Source: Actinomortierella ambigua
Lineage: Eukaryota; Mortierellomycota; Mortierellomycetes; Mortierellales; Mortierellaceae
Reading direction: 5' to 3'
Length of the DNA stretch: 40,132 nt
Assembly: GCA_016098155.1 (NCBI GenBank)
Contig: JAAAJB010000328.1
Span: 1 to 40,132, forward strand
Numbering within the stretch: the first letter of the stretch is position 1; each line of letters begins with the position of its first letter. Positions 1 through 10,307 of this stretch are shown here, in pieces. Made by a program: the position numbers and the translations under genes. Below the pieces are notes generated by a model, which was not told where the DNA came from, ran no database searches, and was given only the letters and a program-made list of their open reading frames with translations.

Positions 1-299
1 ACGCGGCCGCCCGTTGCAACAATAGAGGATAAAGACTATCTGCTACGGAAACAAAAGGAGGAGGGTGACGCAGAAAAGATATGAGCTAAAAGTACAAAGC
101 AGATGGGAGAAATGCAAGATAACTACTCACTATAACAACAGGAGAATCCAAAGGGGGCGGCGAAGTCCAAAGGCAGGTTACATGAGGGGCCAGAGATCAG
201 AAAGGTCCAAGGATGGCGGCAGCTCCACCCTCTCGTCGTCATCGGTGTCTTGGTCTGTGTTTGTCTCCACCGACACGTTTATTACGCGACATCAGCAGG

Positions 300-1938
300 T
301 TTCGGCCTTTCTGACTCTGTTGGCATCGATTCTGGGATAAGAAGCGTCAAGCCAGAATCTTTACCACATGTCTCCAAAGACCACTTCCTCTATACTCACG
401 ACAATGTGTGGTGGACGGCGCAAGATCCTGCGCATCCGCTGGTATGAGAGGTCTGAGGCTACGATCGAGTCTGCTTCTGTGGGTTGTCTCCTTGAATCTC
501 TGAGTTTGGCCTGGCTTAGTGCTATCTGCGCTTGTATCTTGAGACTGCCAACCGTTGCGAACGCTTTTATTGCTCGGCTACGAAGGGCTTCACAAAATAT
601 CAGGTCATCAACGATGTCCAAGCTATTATCAAGTACTGCAAGCTCCCTCACCAGGTCGGTGACAAGTCAATTGTGCGTGCGTATAGTTGAAAAAAAATCT
701 GGCATGGAATAGTTGTTTTGCATCGGAAGGTGAGCTATCCTAGGCATCGTGTTCTGCGTGACCCTGCCAGTATCTAACATTTCCATTCTCTCTCTCATTT
801 TTTTTTGTGTTGTGCTATAGCGCGAGAGAGGCCAGCTTGCTGTTGACTGTCGGATGGAGATTGACGATGATCTCTTGGCAATCGAGAGCTTTCGTCGACT
901 CAATCGCATCAATTGCAACAGCCGGAGGTTATTTCCTCTATCTCCAGCTGAACAAGAATCCATCATCACCACTCTTAGTGAATATGATATCGCCACTCTC
1001 ATCTGGAAACCCCCGTGACAGATAGTAGATTTAAGAGTGGTGATGGACGGCGCATATTAGTCCCTTTGGAGGCTCCGTGGCTACCAGACTTCGTTCAAGA
1101 CTGGCATCAAGCTTCTCGCTAACGTTGACCTGGACAAGAAGATCCTCAAAGGTGACAACGAGGCTAAGCAGTCACTCCAGCGGCTGTAGAGCTCTTGTCA
1201 CTACGACATCAACGCACCAGAGTTTGACACAAAGACCTATCATAAGAAAGGGTATCTTTTGACAGGATTTTTTGCAACTACCTTCAGCTTCTGTTGTTCA
1301 AGAAGCCCTCTCAGAAGCTGATTGCCTCAGCATTTGGACTTTGATCTTTCAAGAAGGCCCGCCTTTGAATTCTCGACTCTACGCACCTGGAAGTTGTGTT
1401 GTCGCTTTTTTAGTATGTTGCATGTTTTTCAGAAGGCTGTTATCACTCGCTTTAAATACTCAGCGAGGAGCAATGATGTTCTGTTATCTGATTTGTCAAA
1501 GGCAAAGCTGGCAGATTTCATTGATATCGAAACCATGCCTCGGAAATGCGATGGCCTCTTGACAGTCGACTTGATTGAGGTCGGAGAGTAAACGTGCAGG
1601 CGCATCAGGGCAAGAAGTAGCATGCTATCTCCGGAAAAACATCAGGATTATATTTTAACGAAAGCATCCTGACAATTAGTCGCCCATTTTTTTCTTTTTG
1701 TGTATTGTAGCCTATAAAGAATATGCAACGCAATCGCATCAGGCTTATCAGCGATATCAGTATCGAAAAAAAAGGCAACGGTGAGGATGATATTGCGTCG
1801 TCAACCTCAACTCTCGTGAATGCTGCGGAAACATGCGAGTGAGAACAGATTGCGATTCATACCCCAACAAAGGGTCCCAGACGCTTGTCATTGCTCAAAA
1901 AGTTGAAGCTTGCCAACAAAGAAGAAAATGGGTGATCA
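300..1938 (+). pseudogene. Degenerate coding remnant, family not recognised
   Basis: Several + strand stretches have protein-like composition but are broken by stops and frame changes. They are 540-680 (ending VGDKSIVRAY), 820-1018 (ending ATLIWKPP), 1092-1260 (containing FKTGIKLLANVDLDKKIL, then an in-frame TAG), 1400-1591 (ending LLTVDLIEVGE), and 1723-1938. The last begins MQRNRIRLISDISI after an acceptor-like pyrimidine tract plus TAG and is interrupted by an in-frame TGA at 1840, after which the same frame reads on to TGA at 1938. Together they look like one decayed multi-exon gene or an old element ORF. No family was recognised and no function is proposed. A minus-strand ORF (361-651) overlaps the left part and cannot be excluded. 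Confidence 0.35.
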
Positions 1939-2506
1939 GCAGCAGAGACTGACCTTTTTGCTGGCTGTCGAAACATGAAAAAAAAAATGATCGCGATATA
2001 ATTTTTGTAGCTCAGGTCGCAGTCCGCAGTTTACATTTCTCTGCCTTTTTCACTCCCTCGTAGAGCGAGCTACTCTCTTCCTGGCCCATCTGCAAAGGAT
2101 GCTTGCTAGGACCGGTTGTGAAGGTCCGATTAGGTACGTATTGAGCTGATCTCTTACCATGTTGATCACATGGCAGTCGTTCATGGCTCTATGGTTGTTT
2201 TCTTTTCCTATGAGCACTCTGTTTCCCCTGCCCCTCGGGTTTCCTTTTTGCCACTTCCTTCAAACTACCCGCAGATATCCACTGTCTTTCTTTCGAAATC
2301 GTTTAGTTTATTGGTGGATGAGGTATATGGTACAAGAGGTATAGAGCAAGTGCGAAGGAAGGGGAAATGAAAAAAAAGTATACACGTAAATGATATGAGC
2401 GGGAAGGGATGGGCTAAAGGTACAAGGGAGGAGGATAGAGTCGTCATGGGGGGAGGGAGAGGGGGAATCAAACAACAAAAAAAAGTGGTTGCTTCTTTTT
2501 TTTTCT
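1939..2506. other. Intergenic, 3' flank of the methyltransferase gene
   Basis: No convincing ORF is seen. The right part (about 2300-2506) is rich in purine and T runs and probably holds the 3' UTR and polyadenylation region of the minus-strand methyltransferase gene that ends at 2507. Confidence 0.4.
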
Positions 2507-5500
2507 TTACACGTTGGCAACCTTACGACCAACAGCAATGTGACACGTCTGATAACTCCTCAAGGTTCGTGTTTCGGCACGCGCACGGTCCAACAGCTCG
2601 TCAAATTCAACACCGGACAACATGGCTTGGCGCATCAGCCATGGGCGAATGGTCATGACCCACTTCCAGCAGAGAAGCTCCATCGTCAGCCCAATCCTGC
2701 CGCCGTGCATACCCACAGGAATGTTGACCGACGACCGGTGCACTGGCTCGATCCCTGCCAAGACCTTCAAAATGCCAGACAGGTTCATGGCCAGCGACGC
2801 GTCAATGCCAAGCTTATCAAATCCAATCAGGGTCCAGTTACTTGGCCAACAGCTGGCCACCCCACTGTTCCGTAGTCGTTGGTCCAGCTCAACCAGCTCA
2901 ATGTAGCCATCCACCTTGAGAACGCGGACGAGCTCACGCAGGAAGCTAAAGTATTTTGTCTTGCTGATCACAGGTAGGAACCGTCGAACATGGATGTAGT
3001 CGACTGAATTCGAAGCAAAGGGTATCCGTAGCGAGTTGTCGTCCAGGTTGTAGAAGAAGAGGTTCTCAAGGTCAAACGACGGCGTCTTCTCAGGGATGGT
3101 GGGCAATGACGGGATCTGACAGACATTGATGGCATGTACGGCTGATTGTGGATGAGCCCGCGCCATCTCTGTGGCCCATTGTGTGTTACCACACCCAACA
3201 GAGAGAATGACCAGGGAGCGCTCGTCCTGTTTGCAATGGCTTGACAGCAGATTATGAGATGCCAAAGTCGACATGGAAGCGAGCGAATGGGAGGGTGTGG
3301 TGCTTGTGGGGACAGGGGTGGTAGATCCGGTGGCCGAGAGCCTATCTTCATCGTGCGCGTGCTCAGATCTACTGAATGCTCGGTGCTCCTGTTCCTGTGT
3401 CAGAGATAGAGTTTGGTGGAGGGTGTGTTGAGCATGGATCGACCGCGCTTGAGTTTGGTTGCGCGTGTCCAGCAGACTTTCAGCTGCTGCGGGGGGTGAT
3501 TGTTCTGGCAACGATCGTGCTGAAAAGTCGAGGGGTGCCGAGTAATTCTGGCCCTTGCAGAGTGTCCGAGTGATGTGCTGTTCAATGGAATAGCTGTGGA
3601 AAACAGAAAACAGGAGGGAGGGGGCGAGAAGGAGACAAGATAGATTAGGCTTTGTTCATGTTTCGTGCATCATCAAGGCAAGGAAGAAGAGACAGACAGA
3701 CGGACAGAGAGAAAGAAAGAGAGAACGGGACGAGGGAGGGGGTACACGAGGGGTGCACCAAGACAGGATGTCAAGAAAGGAGGAGTAGGAGAAGGAGTGA
3801 GGAGAACGGGTGCAGAAAACGGGGCGCACATTCCGTATTTTTGGATTAGGGTTGGAGATTGCTGCCCTGGCATGGGCATGGGCATGGGAGTCAGACTTGT
3901 TGTTTCCAACAAGCACATGGGGCGTTCGGGGCGCCTCGGTGAGCCCAATGTATGAGCCATGAGTAAACCAAGGGGAAGGCAGAGGGCGAAATAAAAGAGT
4001 CGGGTATGTTGATTGTTGTTGTGTGGGGTGGAGCAGCTGCTGGTCCGAGGGTCTCCATTCTTCTCAAGGATGCAGCCTTTTCTCTCTTTCTTTCTTTCTC
4101 TTGTAGAGAGAGAGACAGAGGGAGGAGGGGGGTGAAGAGAAGGCCAAAGGGGGGAACAACAGCAACAACAAGAAGAAGAGGGGTAGAAAGGGGGAGGAGG
4201 AAGGGAGAAGGAAACGGTTGACTCCATAGACTTGTTTGTACATGGCGAGTACAGTCCTGTACACAGACAGCAGCATGTGCTCTGCGCGAGGTTGATTTGT
4301 GTGCTGCTCAAGTGATGTGTTGTTTTCATTGAAGCTGTCGCACCGTTTGTTCATTGTTGTTGATTGCTCGAAACACGCCCTTCGGTGCACTCGAACTCAC
4401 ACCCACAACAAACCACGCAACACGCAACACTCGCTCGTATCCTGAGGGTGGACACAAGAAAGGGAATGGGTCACTGACCCTTGCCGACGGAGCACGTTGC
4501 GCACTGTATGTTTTTCAATGCTCCAAGCGCGGTCTGCGTTTTCGTGTGTGTTTGAGACGGGTGGAAAAAGATGTGAGGGTGCATGATGCTGTGGAGGAGG
4601 ATTAAGAATGAGCTCAAGACCTCTTCTCCTTCCCTCCCCCCCTCCCCTTCCTTCCTCCTCCCCTGCTCGGCCCACCCACCATTCTTCCTCTTCCTCTTCC
4701 TCTTCCATCTCCTTCCATGCTGTTGCTCGCTCTTTCTTCCTTATCTGCGGGTGCAGGGAGGGTCATTCATTCCCATGCCAATGCCTTCATCAGTACCTTT
4801 CCCCCTCCCCCTTCTCTCGACTACTTTTCTCATAAATACACACACATTCTCTCTCTCTCTCACACAAACGTCTTGTTCCTCACGGTTTTTTCGTGCAACG
4901 GGGAAAAGCAGTAGGACTCTGTACCTGTCCAATTGCGACCATGCCTCGCTGTCATGATGCTCCAGGCCTTCGGGAATGTCGTCTGGCCATTCCTGCTCGC
5001 CCTCCCACCGGCCGCGATTGATCCAATCAGCAACGGGGAGGTTTGGTATGTCTACTCCAGAGGGGATCACGTCCACCGCTGGCGGGGCAGGCGCCAAGGC
5101 GACTGGGCTCGACGAAGCACTTGACGTGAGCGACCATTGGTGGTACTGCTCTCCATTTGTCGTTGCGGCGCATGGGCCCTGCGAATAGAGGCAGTGGCAG
5201 GTTGTGGGCGAGAATGGAGATGTGGTCAACGTGGACGAGTGTAGAGGCGGCGCAAGCGTCGAAGACGAGCTAGCCGAGCTTGCCATAGTGCTGTTGGTGT
5301 TGGTGGTGGTCAGGAGAGCATGTGGGGGGAGAAGGTTACGCTTCATGAACAGGGCCAGTTTCTGTTTTTGTCGCGGGTGGTAGTCATGGATCGACGCCGC
5401 AACGGGGCTTGTCGGCTGCGAGCAGTGTGTTAGCGATGGAGGCGCTGAGGTCGGGTGTGCAGGGGTCGTTGGTGTCGCCACCACAGTTGTGGTTGGCGTG

Positions 5501-5949
5501 GTGGAGGTTGTGGTAGGCGTCATGGCCAGTGGGCTTGTAAAGGTCGTCGGCGGGCTGGACGAGTCCAAGGTATTCTGTTGCTGCTGCTGCTGGGCTCGAG
5601 ACGGTGGGTGCCAGTGCACGTGGGTCAGGTCAAGGTTCTGGAAGAGCTGTGCTGACCCTGCGGGGTTGATGGCCATAGGAGAGGCTAGGGTGCGCTTGCC
5701 ACGGAAGAAACCAATGGAGCCGCGCCGACCAATGGGCAGAGTTGGGGCTCCCTTGTCGGAGATGGGGAAGATTTCTCTACGTTCGGCATCGTCAATATGG
5801 TTGCGGCTGCCGCGGATGGTTGGCGGCAGCGAGACCGTCGACATGTTGCTGTGGAGGTGCTTTGTAGAGTGATGGCGATGGTGGTGATGGTAGTGGTGGT
5901 GAGGATGGCCAAGAGGCTCTGTGGAGGTGGTGGACGGAGAGTTGCCCAT
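2507..5949 (-). CDS. Fungal class I SAM-dependent methyltransferase, MGN-type N-terminus
   Basis: Two exons join in frame: 5949-4925 and 3593-2507, giving 703 aa. The donor GTACAG follows SQLD, and the acceptor CCACAG precedes SYSIEQHITRTL. The joined segment matches the family pattern of a QH block followed by an NYSAP block just before the SAM fold. In exon 2, motif I is LSVGCGNTQWATEMA. Later blocks are the acidic post-strand segment (VDYIHVRRFLPVI) and RELVRVLKVDGYIELVELD. The first 280 or so residues are low complexity (poly-His HHHYHHHH, poly-Gln, Ser/Thr/Pro). The start MGNSPS is a plausible N-myristoylation site. A second low-complexity insert (roughly residues 370-445) separates NYSAP from motif I. 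The substrate is unknown; this fungal family is expanded and often loosely called LaeA- or UMTA-like. Confidence 0.75.
3594..4924 (-). other. 1331-bp intron of the methyltransferase gene
   Basis: The intron is bounded by GTACAGAG and a CCACAG acceptor after TTCTGTTTT. It is about tenfold longer than most introns in this window. It is full of purine/pyrimidine-skewed simple sequence: GGCATG repeats near 3869-3886, CTTT/GAAA tracts near 4083-4105, a TTCCTC tract near 4684-4706, and a CA/CT tract near 4838-4868. ORFs inside it are low-complexity artefacts. The protein reads smoothly across the junction, so no missing exon is needed. Confidence 0.65.
4684..4868. repeat. Microsatellite cluster in the intron
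   Basis: TTCCTC hexamer repeats lie near 4684-4706. A mixed CA/CT dinucleotide tract lies near 4838-4868. Both are in the large methyltransferase intron. Confidence 0.7.
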
Positions 5950-6619
5950 TCGAGGGAGGATGGAGGGAGAAGAAGAGAAACGAGAAGGGGGGAAAAAAAG
6001 AGAGCTTGTCTCTTGTACAAGAGTGTAGGGCCAGCCCTCTGTGTGCTGCGACCAAGAAGGAAAAGAACTAAAAAAAAGAAAAGACTATACACTACAAACA
6101 CTCAGGAGAGGAAACAATAATGGGGATAGAGCAGGGGGGGATACTGCTATGGGATATGAAGACTGTCTGTGTCTGTCTATCTCTGTGTGTATCTGTCTGT
6201 CTGTGGAGGTGCAACAGTCAAGGGGGATCAGAGGAAAAAAAAGAGTTTTTTAAATGTCTGAGCGAGGGTGGGTCGGGTCGAGTTGAGCGGACATACAAAC
6301 AATAGAGAAGAAGAGGAGCGGGAATGAGAGTGGACCAACACCATGCATTCAATGTCGCATGGTCGAATGAGGGAAGAGAGGGAAGTAAGAGAGAAAAGCA
6401 GAAGAGAGATATGTAATATATGTAAGAAGGATGGTGCTGCTGGATGGAGAGGAAGGAAGAAAAGCAAAAGAGAGAGAGAGAAAGTGGGAAAATTAAAGGA
6501 TTCCTTGGGCTGGGCTCGAATATGCTTTTTCATACTCTCCCACTCTCACTCTCGGGTGACCCCCGAAGGCGCAATGGAGTCGAGTAAGCTCGTGTCGCAG
6601 CACGCTCACATTCATTGTT

Positions 6620-6668
6620 CTCTCACTCTCTCACTCCCACACTCTTACTCTCACTCTCACTCTCTCTT
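6620..6668. repeat. CTCACT-type simple repeat
   Basis: Imperfect tandem CTCACT/CTCTCA units lie in the gene-poor interval. No function is implied. Confidence 0.7.
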
Positions 6669-9102
6669 TCTCCTACTGACCCCATGCAGTTGAGCATTGG
6701 GCGCTGCACTGTGTAGCCTTGGGAGAGAGGAAGGAGGAACCTCTGGCATGTGTGGAAAAAATAAGGGGGGGGGGTGAATCAACTTTGGTCTTTGTGCCAC
6801 CCTGCCAGATGTTCATCTGTCTCTCTGAGTGACCATGGCCTACCATCTTGTCTTGCTTGCTCCCCATCTTTCAACTCCTCCGGCTAGCTGCACCCACCCA
6901 TTATTATTTCGTTTTGGAGGACAAGACGGGGGCTCATGCATAGGTTTGATGGTGCCGTAACGCTGCGTGCTCGCTCTTTTCGCGCGGATCAAGATAAGGA
7001 GTTGGCCAGCGTGGTTCATGCCTCTTCGTTTATTTCCGTTCTTCCTCCTTCTACCGTCGATGTGGTGGTTCTCGTATGGTGGGTGTAGGAACGGCGAAAG
7101 GGTAGCGTGAGAGAGAGATGGCGTCTGTGCGATCAGTCTGCCCAAATATAGTCCCTTCGCAACAAGACAGCGGTAACTACACTTTGTTACTGTCAGGGAG
7201 AGCATCCTCACCCAGAAAGTCGACCTCCTCCTCCTCCAATTCTCCAATGCTACGAGCTTGGTGTAGACGTGTGTGGTGTGTGGTATTATTATTATTGCAT
7301 ACGTGCGTGTCTGCCTGCGTATCGGATCTTTACTAGAGAGAGTACATAACACTGTGGCATGCAAACAATCGCCAGGGAGTGGAGAAGGAGGACAAGGAGC
7401 AAACACACACAAAAGGACCAACGGCTGGGGTGGGCAAGTCCAAAAGCGTGCTGCTCTCCTGTAAGACACAGAATCAAATTCTTACAATGTTGATCGAACC
7501 CCTTTTTGGTTGATTTTGGCTGCTGTCTTTGGGGTCCCATTTCGTATGGAGAGGATGGCGGTATTGTTGTATTCACAGCAATCTATGTTGCTGAGCACTC
7601 TGTTTTTTATTCATTCGCACACACCCTTTCCGACGTCTCCTTTCTTTTCTTCTTCTTCTTCTTCAAAAACTCGACGATTTCATTTTGCTCTGTCTCCTGT
7701 TCTCCCCCCCTTTTGGCGGCTCTGCTCGATAGAATCCAAACATCTCCTGTGTGAGTGTGTGGTGGCTGGGCAAAAGATGTTTCTCCTTGGCCATTGGCTC
7801 TCCTATCAATCACGCGCGGGTCAAGTTAGGAGTGGGATAAAATGATTGGGTGAAGTGACCACATTCATATTCGGAAATAGTAATATGAAATAGTTCGTGC
7901 GGCATGATGCTCTGTCCTCTCTCTCCTTCAGTGTGGCTCTCCCGTCAACCCTTTGCTTACTTGAGGCCATGGAAATGATGATGGCCAAAGTTTGTTTGTG
8001 TCCTACCAAATGCTTCTCCAGTGCCGATCAGTAGCCTTTTCCTGCATACAGCATGCATCCCTAACTGTCTTCAGGCTTCAATATTGTTGTCTCTACTCAA
8101 AAGTCTTGCATGCATCTCTTGGACTTTATTATTTGTCAAACTAGCACATCGGGAAAGGAGTGGGAGGCTTTCCTAGAGAAAGGGGGTAAAATATTCATTA
8201 CATGCAGCCGCTAAGATGTGTATCTACTTGTCCACTGTTAGAGGCTTGGCAGAGGCGAAGTGTCTCGCTCACTTCGGGTATGGATGGGAGCAGGGTCGGA
8301 ACTGCAGGGTCCTGCACATTTGTGAACAGGGACGTGTGATGAAAAATCGCCGAGTTCAACAAACAATCGTCATGTGGAGCAATCGCGAACAGACAGCTGC
8401 TCACTACCGTTATATTCTCAACGTTATCACCACGAGTTTGTGCCCTGGTAACGTCTCTTCAACAAAGGCAGGTGTTGGCTCTTTTTTGCCGATTCCCTTT
8501 GTTCTTTTTATCACCACCGGTGCTCACTCTTCAACTTGGTGTTTGTCTCTCCCATTTTCTTCGCCCTTCTCCTTGTCCCTCCCCCACTCCTCAAGCGACT
8601 AGCTCTTTCCACATTGAAGAGACCCTTTTTTGTTCTCCTGGCGCCCCTTCACTGATTTTTTTTGCACCTTTTTTCGGTACACATCACGGTAGACCCCAAT
8701 AGGACTTGTCTCCTGCCCTCCTTGAATCAAGGATAACAGTCCCTTGGAAAAGGACGCGAAGCCATTTTGGAGCCACACCATAGCATATATTACGCGTCCA
8801 GCAAACCTTCCCTTTAGTGTGGAGGATGAGAACAACAGCTGGAAAGTGGTGCCATTGAGGTTGCAGGAATTTTAGGCCCTGCACTACTTTCGAAACGAAA
8901 TGTAAATCCCTGCGAAAATACTCTTGCTCAGCGTGCTTGCGAACACGCAGAAGTGAAGAGCGAAAAAAAGCTAGTGTCCCAAAGCACAGGTCTATTGTAG
9001 TGAAAGAACGCAGTCAGCGCTGGATTAGACAACAAGCGATGTAGCAGGTCATCACCTCAGCTACACAAATGAGAGGGTGCCTTTGTATGAAATAGGGCCG
9101 AG

Positions 9103-9549
9103 ATGGTTCATGCAACGAGTGAGCTTCCACTGGGAAGAAAGCTGCCCCAGACCAATTCCAATGACCACCTTGTTGTCATCCTTCCTCTTGGTACCCAAAC
9201 AACCATCGACCATACAGATGAGGCTATCTGCCGCCCGTCTGCACTCACTCTCCTTTGCTCTCCTGGCGAACCATGCGAGTTTTCTGAATCGTCGTCCACC
9301 AATATAGAAATGGTCGAGGCGTTACCAGAATCGATCGCGGTGTTGACGATACAGGGTGATGTTGGCGTGATGACCACGGAGAGGGGGCATGGTAGACTCG
9401 ATATATGTGATGGTCTTGATCACTCTCTGTGTCTCCTAGGGAATATCTTATTTAGCTACCTGCTCCGTTGCGTTTTCTGCTGCCTATGGTGCGGCCGAAA
9501 CCTGTCGCTCCTTCCGCCACCTAAATCTCAGTGTTGGCCTTTTGCTTGA
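9103..9549 (+). CDS. Possible 148-aa hypothetical protein or orphan exon
   Basis: This ORF stands out in a 4 kb desert because residues 1-110 have mixed, non-repetitive composition and a G-rich first codon position, as in the real exons nearby. Examples are HLVVILPLGTQTTIDHTDEA and VEALPESIAVLTIQGDVGV. The final 35 residues turn Cys/Leu-rich and may be read-through past a splice site. The upstream stop is at 9088-9090, and an acceptor-like AATAG lies just before the ATG. No family was recognised. It could be a small gene, one exon of a larger gene, or chance. Confidence 0.2.
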   Translation: MVHATSELPLGRKLPQTNSNDHLVVILPLGTQTTIDHTDEAICRPSALTLLCSPGEPCEFSESSSTNIEMVEALPESIAVLTIQGDVGVMTTERGHGRLDICDGLDHSLCLLGNILFSYLLRCVFCCLWCGRNLSLLPPPKSQCWPFA

Positions 9550-9945
9550 TGGAAAGGCTGTAATACATTGGCTGTCTCGCGTGCCCATCGCCTCTTGTCA
9601 CCGAGTTGCCTTCGTTCCTCCTTTGCTGCTGGTGTCCCCTCCTTTCGCCTCTGTACTTTTTGTCCCCAACGTAGCTTGTTCCTCTTGGTGCGTCTGGGCG
9701 CTGGTGGCTTGGGTTGCACGGCACTCGTGCCAACAACGAATGCCTGCGTGAGATCGATTCCGAGTACATTTACTTGGTCTTGAACCTCATGAGGTCAGCA
9801 GCCCAGAAAGCCCTTGGCATCCTCTGGGGGTTTGACCATGTTCCTGACCTCAGTTGGGTATGAGTCTGTTTCCAGATTGAGTAGCTTGGAGGGAGGATTA
9901 TATAGCGTCTCTTCAGACTCGTTGTGAGCTGACTTTTGAGCAGTC

Positions 9946-9964
9946 TGTGTGTGTGTGTGTGTGT
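9946..9964. repeat. GT dinucleotide microsatellite
   Basis: An uninterrupted TG repeat of about nine units lies in the gene-poor interval upstream of CAP. Confidence 0.8.
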
Positions 9965-10307
9965 ATTTTTGGTCTCGCTCTACGATTGTTTCCATGCGCT
10001 TTACTAGCTATCTTCACCTTCCGGAGAGATCTAGCTTTACACGGCAAGTCCTCCCATCCCCGCACCCACACCTACCCCTCAACCCCCCTTTTCACCAGCC
10101 ACCTTATGTGTTCAAGTCGATGCCGATAACGGTAGATAGGTTAAAAAGCGAAGAGCTTGCAGTCTTGTCAAACGTTAAGTCGCGGCCCTCTTATACCGGC
10201 TTTTAAGTGTGACGTTTTTAATTATAATACGCGACAGGCTTTTTATAGATTTCCTTCGAAATGGTCAGTCATTCATCTTCTACTTCTCATTACAACTATT
10301 CCACAAA

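Larger units (their letters stand above)
5950..10307. other. Gene-poor 4.4 kb interval between the methyltransferase gene and CAP
   Basis: The left end (5950 to about 6130) is probably the methyltransferase promoter and 5' UTR. The rest contains homopolymers, a TCTG/TATC tract (6160-6205), CTCACT-type repeats (6620-6668) and a GT repeat (9946-9964). It also holds many short ORFs, none with a recognisable motif. The only stretches with gene-like codon composition are 9103-9549 (+) and about 8198-8460 (-). The last few hundred bases should hold the CAP promoter. No tRNA-like T-arm with a pairing stem was found. Confidence 0.5.

Noticed and set aside
2246..2257. GTGGCAAAAA (reverse strand) resembling a PACE element
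   Set aside because: It lies downstream of the methyltransferase stop, not in a promoter, and single copies of such a short motif are expected by chance.
3673..4329. 218-codon minus-strand ORF inside the methyltransferase intron
   Set aside because: It is made of simple repeats (Pro/Ser/Cys/Met runs) with no domain, and it is not needed to join the flanking exons.
7480..7502. T-loop-like sequence GGTTCGATC on the minus strand
   Set aside because: The flanking five bases do not pair and no acceptor, D or anticodon arms surround it, so it is not a tRNA.
8198..8460. Minus-strand open stretch (ending VDTHLSGCM) with fairly normal composition
   Set aside because: Only about 88 codons, no start ATG, no clear splice partner and no motif. 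The overlapping + ORF is equally unsupported.
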